From: DASVSE01 sp036399715 | GTDB taxonomy: Bacteria > Bacteroidota > Rhodothermia > Rhodothermales > Rubricoccaceae | Assembly: GCA_036399715.1 (NCBI GenBank) | Contig: DASWMO010000022.1 | Coordinates: 1 to 8,066, forward strand | DNA length: 8,066 nucleotides | Direction of reading: 5' to 3' | Shown here: positions 1 through 7,186 of the stretch, piece by piece | Layout of the letters: the number at the start of each line of letters is the position of its first letter | Numbering within the stretch: position 1 is the stretch's first letter | The notes under the pieces: model-generated | Told to the model about the DNA's origin: nothing | The model's input: the letters and a program-made list of their open reading frames with translations, nothing else | Databases searched by the model: none | Translations under genes and position numbers: made by a program

Positions 1-342
1 GAGAAGTACGCGACGGCGCTGCTCTTCCCGAGCGCGGACGCGCTTGCCGTGTGGGGCAAGGCGAACGGCGTCACGGGCGACGTGCACGCGATGGTCAAGG
101 ACCCGCGCGTGCTCGCCGAGTTCGAGTCGATCGTCGCGGGCGCGAACGCGGGCATGGACCACTGGATGCAGGTCAAGCGCTTCCGCCTCTGCCCCGAGAC
201 GATGACGGTCGAGAACGGCCTGCTGACGCCTAAGATGAGCGTCAAGCGCTCGGACGTCTCGAAGCAGTACGCGGCCGACATCGCGGCGATGTACACGGCG
301 AACGTCAAGGAGGGCGCCCACGGCGTTGCGGCCGTCGCGTGA
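1..342 (+). CDS. Long-chain acyl-CoA synthetase, C-terminal fragment (5' end outside window)
   Basis: The reading frame is open from base 1 and ends at TGA 340-342, so only the last 113 codons are present. The segment ENGLLTPKMSVKR followed by a lysine/tyrosine-rich helix (KQYAADIAAMY) is the characteristic end of long-chain fatty-acid CoA ligases of the AMP-forming (ANL) superfamily, where the mobile C-terminal domain carries the catalytic lysine region. The family activates fatty acids with ATP and CoA for beta-oxidation or lipid synthesis. The upstream residues (ALLFPSADALAVW and DPRVLAEFESIVAGAN) fit the usual C-terminal lid helix region. The frame continues upstream of the internal GTG at 49, so that codon is not the start. 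The exact substrate cannot be told from this fragment. Confidence 0.85.
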   Translation, partial: EKYATALLFPSADALAVWGKANGVTGDVHAMVKDPRVLAEFESIVAGANAGMDHWMQVKRFRLCPETMTVENGLLTPKMSVKRSDVSKQYAADIAAMYTANVKEGAHGVAAVA

Positions 343-362
343 CGCGGACGGCGCGTCCCGGG

Positions 363-381
363 CCTGACCGTAAGCGTCAGG
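363..381. terminator. Hairpin between convergent genes, possible bidirectional terminator
   Basis: A perfect 6-bp inverted repeat, CCTGAC (363-368) and GTCAGG (376-381), with a 7-nt loop lies 21 bp after the acyl-CoA synthetase stop and 48 bp beyond the end of the convergent DUF1501 gene. No U-tract follows on either strand, so it could be only a 3'-end stabilising stem. Confidence 0.3.
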
Positions 382-385
382 TTCG

Positions 386-406
386 AGACGCGCTGTCCGC
401 GCGTTT
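386..406 (+). terminator. GC-rich hairpin followed by short T-run, candidate terminator
   Basis: ACGCGC (388-393) pairs with GCGCGT (399-404) around a 5-nt loop. The stem can be extended by A386-T406 and a G387-T405 wobble, and three Ts (404-406) end it. It sits between the convergent acyl-CoA synthetase and DUF1501 genes, where a terminator is expected. The left arm shares AGACGCGC with the palindrome at 5267-5286, so it may instead be a decayed copy of a dispersed palindrome. Confidence 0.35.
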
Positions 407-428
407 CCACGACGCCGGTTGCGCCGCG

Positions 429-2111
429 TTACCGCACGACGGTCGCGCGGACGGTCCGAGTCGCGCCGGCCGTTTCGAGGCGCAGGACGTAGACGCCGGC
501 TGGCAGCACCGACGCGTCGAACGTCGCCTCGTGGGCACCGGCTGCGTGGAAACCGTCGTCGAGGACGGCGACGGTCCGCCCGAGCGCGTCGTAGGCGAGC
601 AGGCGCGCCGGGCCGGCCTCGGGGAGCGCGTACCGCAGGCGCGCGCGGTCGCGGACCGGGTTCGGGAACGGCGCGTCGAGGCGCAACTCGGCGGTCGGCG
701 CCGGGGCCGTGCTCGTGGCCTGCCCCGCCGCGAACCCGACGGGCGCGTAGGCCCCGCCGAGGACACCTGCGACGGTCGCCGCGTCGAGGCCGAACCAGGG
801 GCCGAGAACCGTCGCGTAAGCGCTCCGGAAGTCTGTCGAATGGACGAGGTTGCCGGCGCTCGTGAGCGCGCTGAGGTCCGGCGCCGTGCCGTAGAGCCCG
901 CCCGTGACACTCGGGCCGAAGGCGAAGAGCGGCGCAGCCGTCCCGTGGTCCGTCCCGCCCGAGCCGTTCTGGCCGACGCGCCGGCCGAACTCCGAGAACG
1001 TCATCGTGAGCACGCGCTGCGCGTGGCCGGCCGCCGCGAGGTCGGCGTAGAACGAAGCGACCGAGCCCGCAAGGTCGCCGAGGAGGGTCGCGTGCGTCGT
1101 CGCTTGGCCGACGTGCGTGTCGAACGAGCCGAGCTGGACGACGAACACGCGCGACGTGAGGCCGCCGCGGACGAGCTTCGCCACGGCGGCGAGGTTGTTG
1201 CCGAGCGTCGTGTTGGGGTACGTCGCGGCGTTCGTGCCGGCGGACGCCGCCGTCTGGACGGCCCCGACGTAGCGGTTGGCGGCGTTGGAGACGGTCCGCG
1301 CGTAGCTCAGCTCGGCGCCGTAGGGGAGCACGGGCACATCGTCGGGGTCGTACAGGCCGCCGTTGGCCTGGATCTGCGCGATCGTCGCCGCCGACTGGAG
1401 CATCAGGCTGAAGTCCGTATCGCCGGACTGGAACAGGAGCGGGTTCTGGCTCCCGATCTGCACGGCGGGCGGCGTGTCGGGCAGCGGCTCGCCGACCGGA
1501 TGGTCGAGGCGGAGCGTGCGGCCGGCCCACCCGCCGGCCGGCTGCGACTGTCCGACCGGCCGCGCCGTCGACCACGTGTCGGTCCCGTCGAAGTGCGACA
1601 GACTCGGCGCGGGGTAGCCGACCGAGTGGACGACGGCTACGTCGCCGCCGCTCCACATCGCCATGAGCGGCGCCATGCTCGGGTGCAGCCCGACGCCGTC
1701 AGCGAGGCGCAGCGCGGCCGTGTCAGCGATGCCGAGCGTCGGGCGGGCGTTGTGGTAGAGGCTGTTGCCGACCGGGATGACGGTGTTGAGGCCGTCGTTG
1801 CCTCCCTTGAGCTGGATGAGGACGAGCACGCGGTCCGTGTCGATGCGCGACAGGTGCGAGAGCAAGCCGCCGCCCGTCAGCGCCGACGCGCGCGTTGTCC
1901 CGAGGACCGAGCCGAGGCCAATGGCGGCCGTGCCGAGGCCGGCGCGGGCGAGAAAGTCGCGCCGCGTCCATGTCGCGTGGTCAGCGTCGTGCGCGGCGCC
2001 GTGTTCGAGGGCGACGGCGCGGGCCTCGTCGTCTGGCGTGGCGCCGTGCTCGCTGTGTCCGTGCCCATGGTCGTCGTGCGAGTGGCCGTGCGGGTGCGCG
2101 TGGTGCGACAT
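429..2111 (-). CDS. DUF1501 family exported protein with Tat signal, His-rich leader and T9SS C-terminal tail
   Basis: A 560-aa protein of the DUF1501 family, which is related to the sulfatase/alkaline-phosphatase fold and has no established reaction. The start at 2111 was chosen because it lies 4 bp after the DUF1800 stop; the frame stays open farther upstream but only as an overlap with DUF1800. Layout: residues 3-22 hold ten histidines; a twin-arginine motif TRRDFL lies at 49-54, followed by a hydrophobic AGLGTAAIGLGSVLG segment and a possible cleavage site near ASA (75-77). Family motifs include GGNDGLNT (about 103-110), SHFDGTDTW (172-180) and, later, SEFGRR followed by GGTDHG. The last ~87 residues are a T9SS type A sorting domain (PFPNP, then ALPEAGPARL, YDALGRTV, LPAGVYVLRL). 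Inference: exported by Tat, then moved to the cell surface by T9SS. It is probably co-transcribed with DUF1800. Family confidence is high; biochemical role is unknown. Confidence 0.93.
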   Translation of the reverse strand: MSHHAHPHGHSHDDHGHGHSEHGATPDDEARAVALEHGAAHDADHATWTRRDFLARAGLGTAAIGLGSVLGTTRASALTGGGLLSHLSRIDTDRVLVLIQLKGGNDGLNTVIPVGNSLYHNARPTLGIADTAALRLADGVGLHPSMAPLMAMWSGGDVAVVHSVGYPAPSLSHFDGTDTWSTARPVGQSQPAGGWAGRTLRLDHPVGEPLPDTPPAVQIGSQNPLLFQSGDTDFSLMLQSAATIAQIQANGGLYDPDDVPVLPYGAELSYARTVSNAANRYVGAVQTAASAGTNAATYPNTTLGNNLAAVAKLVRGGLTSRVFVVQLGSFDTHVGQATTHATLLGDLAGSVASFYADLAAAGHAQRVLTMTFSEFGRRVGQNGSGGTDHGTAAPLFAFGPSVTGGLYGTAPDLSALTSAGNLVHSTDFRSAYATVLGPWFGLDAATVAGVLGGAYAPVGFAAGQATSTAPAPTAELRLDAPFPNPVRDRARLRYALPEAGPARLLAYDALGRTVAVLDDGFHAAGAHEATFDASVLPAGVYVLRLETAGATRTVRATVVR

Positions 2112-2115
2112 GGGA

Positions 2116-3678
<1,563 letters not shown>

Positions 3679-3706
3679 CACGGGGCGGGGCGGGAGACGC
3701 GGTGAA

Positions 3707-3719
3707 GATCGGCCCGATC
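3707..3719. repeat. 13-bp palindrome, possible operator
   Basis: GATCGG and CCGATC flank a single central C, a perfect inverted repeat 29 bp upstream of the DUF1800 start and 106 bp upstream of the DinB-like start. No regulator is known from the window. Confidence 0.3.
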
Positions 3720-3772
3720 CGTGGCAACATGACGCCGGAGGTGTCACGATTCTGCGTTGGAACGCGCCGGGA

Positions 3773-3784
3773 CCCGGATCCGGG
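3773..3784. repeat. 12-bp perfect palindrome, possible operator
   Basis: CCCGGATCCGGG is fully self-complementary and lies 41 bp upstream of the chosen GTG start of the DinB-like gene. The position would suit repression or activation of that gene, but there is no independent evidence of binding. Confidence 0.25.
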
Positions 3785-3824
3785 ATCTGTCGGGCCGGTC
3801 AGACGGCTTCCACCCTGCACCGCC

Positions 3825-4334
3825 GTGCCGACCCTGCCCGAACCCTGGCTCCGCGGCCCCGTCGCCGGCGTCGCGCCCGTCTTCCAGCCCGTCGCGCACG
3901 CGCTCCAGCACGCCGTCGAGGACGTGCGTGCGGCGCTCGCGGCGTTTCCCGATGCCGGTCTGGACGCGCGGCCGGCGGGCGTCGCGTCGGTCGGGTTCCA
4001 CCTGCGGCACATCATGGGCGTACTGGACCGCATGGCGACCTACGCCTGTGGCGAGGCGCTCTCGCCCGAGCAGTTCGCCGCCCTTGCCGCAGAATCCGAG
4101 CCTGGCCCCGAGTCGGTCACCGAACTCGTGGCGGCCGTCGAGGCGGCGGTCGGGCGATTTGTCGACGGCCTGCGGCAGACATCCGAGACAACGGCGTTCG
4201 ACGCGCGCAGCGTCGGGCGGCAGGCCCTCCCATCGACGGTTCTCGGGCTGCTCGTCCACGCGGCCGAGCACACGCAGCGCCACGTCGGGCAGGTGCTCGT
4301 GACGGCCCGGATCATCGCGATCGCGCCCGGCTGA
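3825..4334 (+). CDS. DinB-superfamily (YfiT/DinB-like) putative metal-dependent protein
   Basis: A 169-aa protein with the four-helix DinB fold. Metal-ligand histidines are visible: FHLRHIMGVLDRM (H59/H62) in the second helix region and EHTQRHVGQ (H149 and H153) in the last helix, matching the His...HxxxH pattern of the superfamily. Relatives include bacillithiol- and mycothiol-dependent transferases and stress-induced proteins; the actual substrate here is unknown. The GTG at 3825 was chosen because the protein then begins MPTLPEPWLRG and has normal family length. The frame is open back to GTG 3702 (with an ATG at 3729), but the added 32-41 residues have the look of translated intergenic sequence. 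No clear ribosome-binding site precedes any candidate. The gene ends 5 bp from the convergent cyanophycinase stop. Confidence 0.82.
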   Translation: MPTLPEPWLRGPVAGVAPVFQPVAHALQHAVEDVRAALAAFPDAGLDARPAGVASVGFHLRHIMGVLDRMATYACGEALSPEQFAALAAESEPGPESVTELVAAVEAAVGRFVDGLRQTSETTAFDARSVGRQALPSTVLGLLVHAAEHTQRHVGQVLVTARIIAIAPG

Positions 4335-4339
4335 CGCGG

Positions 4340-5239
4340 CTACGCCTCGTACTGGTCGCCTGCTGTGCTCGGACCGGGACCCTCAGCCGCCTCGTCGATC
4401 TCCCACTCCGGGACGGGCCGCTCCGGCGCAAACGCATACCGCGACGTCGTGTCGAAGCGGCCGCCGGCGCCGAGGATGTGCAGGTTGAGCCCGATAAGGT
4501 TGATCGGCTCGCCGGCGACGGCCGTGTCCATCGACGAGTAGACGAGGTCGCCGGGGTCGACGATCGTGACTGCGCCCGAGCCATAGACCTCGAACGAGCC
4601 GTCGGGCCCGAGGCACAGCGCGGTGTCCTCGTCGAGCCCGACGCCGACGGCGAACGGGTTGAACGAGACGGCCGAGAGCAGCCGCCCGAGGCGGTCACGC
4701 TGGCGGAAGTGCTGGTCGATGATGAGTCGGTTGGTCAGGCCGAGGCCGGGCGCGAGCAGCACACCGTCGGCCGTCGGCGTGGCTCCGGGCTCGCCGCCGG
4801 CGATCATGTGCTCGGGCATGATCGCCGCTCCCGCCGACGTCCCGGCGACGGGCACGCCGGCCGCGTTGCGCCGCCGGATGGCCTGCGAGAGCGGCGTCCC
4901 GCCGAGAATCGTCGAGAGCCGGAGCTGGTTGCCGCCCGTTATGAAGATGCCCGTCGACTGCTGGACGGCCGTGAGGTAGTCCGCGCGCTGCGCGTGGGCG
5001 CGCTCGGTCATCGGGAGCACGTCGACATGGGCAGCGCCGAGGTCGTGGAAGAGGGCCGCGTAGAAATCGCCCGTGTCGGCCATCTCGGACGCGGTCGGGA
5101 TCACGGCGATGCGCGCGTCGGACCCTCCGGCGAACTCGACGAAGCGCCGCAGGATGGCGCGGTCGCCGACCTTGTTCTCGGCGCCGCCGATGGGCATAAT
5201 GAATCCGCGGGGCGTGTCGCCGGTCGTCGGGGAGGGCAT
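4340..5239 (-). CDS. cphB: Cyanophycinase (peptidase family S51)
   Basis: A 299-aa serine peptidase that hydrolyses the storage polymer cyanophycin to beta-Asp-Arg dipeptides. Visible signatures are PIGGAENK near the N-terminus (16-23), GGNQLRL (102-108), the nucleophile motif GTSAGAA with Ser135, DQHFRQRDRLGRL with His177 (175-187), and GVGLDEDTAL with Glu204 (199-208). By alignment from memory these match the Ser-His-Glu triad of Synechocystis CphB (S132, H174, E201) with a constant offset of three, and the Gln and Arg substrate-pocket residues are also kept. The start at 5239 gives a short leader before the family core. About 25 C-terminal residues, acidic and Pro/Gly-rich, extend past the usual end. 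No signal peptide is visible, so it is an intracellular type. It lies 83 bp downstream of an isoaspartyl dipeptidase gene, which would complete the breakdown to Asp and Arg. Confidence 0.93.
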   Translation of the reverse strand: MPSPTTGDTPRGFIMPIGGAENKVGDRAILRRFVEFAGGSDARIAVIPTASEMADTGDFYAALFHDLGAAHVDVLPMTERAHAQRADYLTAVQQSTGIFITGGNQLRLSTILGGTPLSQAIRRRNAAGVPVAGTSAGAAIMPEHMIAGGEPGATPTADGVLLAPGLGLTNRLIIDQHFRQRDRLGRLLSAVSFNPFAVGVGLDEDTALCLGPDGSFEVYGSGAVTIVDPGDLVYSSMDTAVAGEPINLIGLNLHILGAGGRFDTTSRYAFAPERPVPEWEIDEAAEGPGPSTAGDQYEA

Positions 5240-5262
5240 GTCGGGGGACGGTCTGGGTTGTC

Positions 5263-5286
5263 GTAGAGACGCGCCGTGGCGCGTCT
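5263..5286. repeat. Palindromic element in the iadA-cphB spacer
   Basis: AGACGCGCC (5267-5275) and GGCGCGTCT (5278-5286) form a perfect 9-bp inverted repeat around a GT dinucleotide (8 bp with a 4-nt loop as RNA). The left arm continues outward as GTAG (5263-5266), while the right arm does not continue as CTAC. The sequence resembles the GTAGAGACGCG-type dispersed palindromes I recall from cyanobacterial and some Bacteroidota genomes. It would also fold as a stem in the leader of cphB mRNA, 28 nt before the start codon. Confidence 0.5.
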
Positions 5287-5313
5287 GGACCCGAGCGCCA
5301 GCCGCGCACGAGC

Positions 5314-5340
5314 AAAAAAAGGTCAGGCTTCGAAGAGGCC
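5314..5340 (-). terminator. Weak hairpin plus T7 tract at the iadA stop
   Basis: On the minus strand the last iadA codons (GGCCTC-TTC-GAAGCC, one C-A mismatch) can fold, and seven Ts (5320-5314) follow the TGA after only two bases. This resembles a weak intrinsic terminator overlapping the stop codon. The stem is short and the spacer to the T-run is long, so it may be leaky or not a terminator. The T-run ends in TTTG and could instead be part of a Bacteroidota -7 box for cphB. Confidence 0.25.
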
Positions 5341-6519
5341 GCGGAGGACGGGCAGGCTGTCGCGGACGTGCCACCGTCCGCGCGCCATGACGTCCGTGGG
5401 ACGACCGTCGGGGCCGAGGATCACGAGGTCGGCGTCCATGCCCGGGGCGACGGCGCCTTTGCCGCGCAGGCGCAGCAGGCGTGCGGGATTGCGCGTGAGC
5501 GGCGCGAGGGCGTCGGAGAGCGGCACGCCGCGCGCGAGCAGGTCCGCGAGGAGGTCCGCGAGCGCAGCCGACGTGGCGAAGCCCATCCGGAGCATCTCGC
5601 CCTGCGCGTCGAAGGTCGGCAGACAGCCGCCGCCGTCGGACGAGACCGTCAGGCGGTCGAGCGGCAGGCCGGCCGCGAGAAAGCGCACGACGGCGTCGGC
5701 CGCGGAGACCTCGCGGTCGCCGGGGAGCAGCCCGCCGGTGGGGTCGTCCGACGGGAACGCGGTCAGGTCGACCGTCACGCCGCGCTCGGTGAGCGCGAAC
5801 GCCTCGTCGAGGAGGGCCGCGCGGCGGTTGACGTGCGTCGGGTGGAAGGTCCGCGGCGGGATCTCGGTGGTGTCGAGCAAGTCGCGGATGGTGGCGAGCC
5901 CGCGCGCGCCGTCTCCGAGGTGCAGGTGGAGCACGCCCGCCTTGCCGGTCATCAGCCCGCCGACATGGCAGTCGGCCGCGACGCGCGCGACCTCGTCTCG
6001 GGTCGGCTGCGAGGAGCGGTGGTCTGAGACGGCGAGCTCGCCGAAGCCGATGATCTCGCGGACGAAGGCGATGTCGCCGCGGACCGTCCCCGTGAGCGTC
6101 GTCGGGGGCAGGTGGTAGCCGCCGGTCCACGCGAACGCCGAGAGGCCCTCCTCGCGGAGCGCGCGCACGCGGCGGACGAGGCCGCCCGTCGTGCGCGTCG
6201 TGTCGTCGGTCCCGAGCAGGCCGACGACCGTCGTGACGCCGGCCGTCGTGTAGGCGCTCAGTGGCGGGGCCGGTGCGGCCGTGTGTGGACCCGCCTCACC
6301 GCCTCCGCCCGTCACATGAACGTGCGCGTCGACGAGGCCCGGCACGAGGCGGCGCCCGCCGACGTCGACCGTCTCGACCGTCAGCCCGTCGAGGCGCGGC
6401 GGCGCGTCGGTGATGGCCACGACACGCTCGCCGGCGACGACGACGCAGCGCCGGCCGAGCGGCTCGGGCGCGTACACGTCGGCATCGACGAGGACGGTGA
6501 GGGCGGGCGTAGACGGCAT
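5323..6519 (-). CDS. iadA: Isoaspartyl dipeptidase (beta-aspartyl peptidase, family M38)
   Basis: A 398-aa amidohydrolase-superfamily enzyme that cleaves beta-aspartyl (isoaspartyl) dipeptides, including the beta-Asp-Arg released by cyanophycinase. Metal and substrate residues are visible: HVH (H66, H68), GGGGEAGP (E75), GGYH (Y135), SDHRSSQP (R168), HLHLGD (H200), THVNR (H229, R232) and SSDGGG (D295). These match the E. coli IadA ligands H68, H70, E77, Y137, R169, H201, H230, R233 and D285 as I remember them. The residue aligned with the bridging carbamylated Lys162 appears to be Glu161 (FGELAVSDHR), a substitution that would still bridge the two zinc ions. Length is close to E. coli IadA (~390 aa). 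The ATG at 6519 (MPSTPALTVLVDADVY) starts just before the first beta strands. It lies upstream of cphB on the same strand, forming a likely cyanophycin-degradation pair. No signal peptide, hence cytoplasmic. Confidence 0.94.
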   Translation of the reverse strand: MPSTPALTVLVDADVYAPEPLGRRCVVVAGERVVAITDAPPRLDGLTVETVDVGGRRLVPGLVDAHVHVTGGGGEAGPHTAAPAPPLSAYTTAGVTTVVGLLGTDDTTRTTGGLVRRVRALREEGLSAFAWTGGYHLPPTTLTGTVRGDIAFVREIIGFGELAVSDHRSSQPTRDEVARVAADCHVGGLMTGKAGVLHLHLGDGARGLATIRDLLDTTEIPPRTFHPTHVNRRAALLDEAFALTERGVTVDLTAFPSDDPTGGLLPGDREVSAADAVVRFLAAGLPLDRLTVSSDGGGCLPTFDAQGEMLRMGFATSAALADLLADLLARGVPLSDALAPLTRNPARLLRLRGKGAVAPGMDADLVILGPDGRPTDVMARGRWHVRDSLPVLRGLFEA

Positions 6520-6530
6520 CCCCGAATCTA

Positions 6531-6546
6531 CCGGCCGCGGGGCCGG
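6531..6546. repeat. Hairpin in the leader of iadA
   Basis: CCGGCC (6531-6536) pairs perfectly with GGCCGG (6541-6546) around a 4-nt loop, 11 bp before the iadA start codon and in the 67-bp gap after the thioredoxin-like gene. There is no T-run behind it, so a terminator is unlikely. It could affect translation or be incidental to the high GC content. Confidence 0.3.
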
Positions 6547-6586
6547 CCGGGCGTGAGGGATGCGGAAAGCCCGGCGAACCTCGCGC

Positions 6587-7135
6587 TCAACCCGGCGTGA
6601 TCGAGGGCACGTCGAAGCGCAGCGGCGGCGGGACGCCGTTGGCGCGGTCGAGAAACTGCTGGAACGACTCGGTCTCGTACGTGCCCCCGTGGACGTACTG
6701 CAGGACGAGCAGGAGCGTCGGTGCGTCGCGGAAGCCGGCGATCTTGGTGATCGGCACACCGTCGGGCCCGACGAAGACCGTCGTCGGCGTGCCGACAACG
6801 CCGAAGGCCTGCCCGAGGGCGGCCATCGAGAGCGTGTGCTCGAAGAACGGGACCTCGGCGGGACTTTCGAGGTCTAGGCGCGTCGCCGTGAAGTGCTCGG
6901 CGACGAACGCCTGGACGGTCGAGTCTGTGTAGGTCTCCTGGTCCATCCGGGCGCACCACCCGCACCAGACCGCGTAGCTGTGGACGAGCATCACCTTGTT
7001 CTCGGCGCGCGACTGCGCGACGGCTGCGGCCATCGGCTGCCACGCCGGGGCGCTCGCGGGGACAACGGAGGCGTCGGTCTGGGCGGACGCCGGCACGGCG
7101 GCGGCGAGAACGAGCGCGAGCAGGAAACGGCGCAT
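6587..7135 (-). CDS. Exported thioredoxin-fold protein with CGWC active site
   Basis: A 182-aa protein with a Sec signal peptide (MRR, then FLLALVLAAAVPASA, likely cleaved after Ala18). The mature part is a thioredoxin fold: the WCGWC motif places the redox cysteines at C58 and C61, and GTPTTVFV (115-122) supplies the cis-proline P117. The motif CGWC, with W-C-x-x-C-x-x-M/D following, is typical of the thioredoxin_7/SoxW-like group of periplasmic thioredoxins rather than classical CGPC thioredoxins. Its likely role is disulfide reduction or isomerisation, or cytochrome/metalloprotein maturation, in the periplasm; the partner is unknown. It is 67 bp upstream of iadA and 51 bp downstream of the glycosyltransferase gene, all on the minus strand. 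Nothing ties it functionally to cyanophycin. Confidence 0.88.
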   Translation of the reverse strand: MRRFLLALVLAAAVPASAQTDASVVPASAPAWQPMAAAVAQSRAENKVMLVHSYAVWCGWCARMDQETYTDSTVQAFVAEHFTATRLDLESPAEVPFFEHTLSMAALGQAFGVVGTPTTVFVGPDGVPITKIAGFRDAPTLLLVLQYVHGGTYETESFQQFLDRANGVPPPLRFDVPSITPG

Positions 7136-7156
7136 CGGCGGGGCGTGGGCGGAGCG

Positions 7157-7165
7157 AAAAAGGTA
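7157..7165 (-). promoter_or_regulatory. Possible Bacteroidota-type -7 box before the thioredoxin-like gene
   Basis: On the minus strand TACCTTTTT lies 22 bp upstream of the ATG. It matches the Bacteroidota consensus TAnnTTTG except for the last G. No TTG-type upstream element is visible at the usual distance. The T-run could instead be the tail of a weak terminator for the glycosyltransferase gene (CGGCGCGCCG palindrome at 7169-7178). Confidence 0.2.
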
Positions 7166-7186
7166 CGGCGGCGCGCCGGGGCAGGC

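Larger units (their letters stand above)
3679..3824. promoter_or_regulatory. Divergent intergenic region (DUF1800 leftward, DinB-like rightward)
   Basis: These 146 bp separate the starts of two divergent genes and must hold promoters for both, unless DinB translation starts earlier. I could not pick out convincing -35/-10 or Bacteroidota-type (TAnnTTTG) boxes. Two perfect palindromes stand out: GATCGG-C-CCGATC at 3707-3719 and CCCGGATCCGGG at 3773-3784. Either could be an operator, but in such GC-rich DNA short palindromes also arise by chance. Confidence 0.4.

Noticed and set aside
3702..3824. Longer N-terminus for the DinB-like protein (GTG 3702 or ATG 3729)
   Set aside because: The extra residues show no fold-like pattern and would occupy almost the whole divergent promoter region. 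The protein from 3825 has family-typical length, though the choice is not certain.
4340..6130. Continuous 596-aa frame covering cyanophycinase and upstream DNA
   Set aside because: The upstream half is an off-frame Arg/Pro-rich reading of iadA. Real cyanophycinase similarity begins at about 5239, so this is not a fusion protein.
5323..6798. 491-aa version of the isoaspartyl dipeptidase
   Set aside because: The added ~93 residues overlap the 3' end of the thioredoxin-like gene and are Arg/Ser-rich shadow sequence. The family core begins right after the ATG at 6519.
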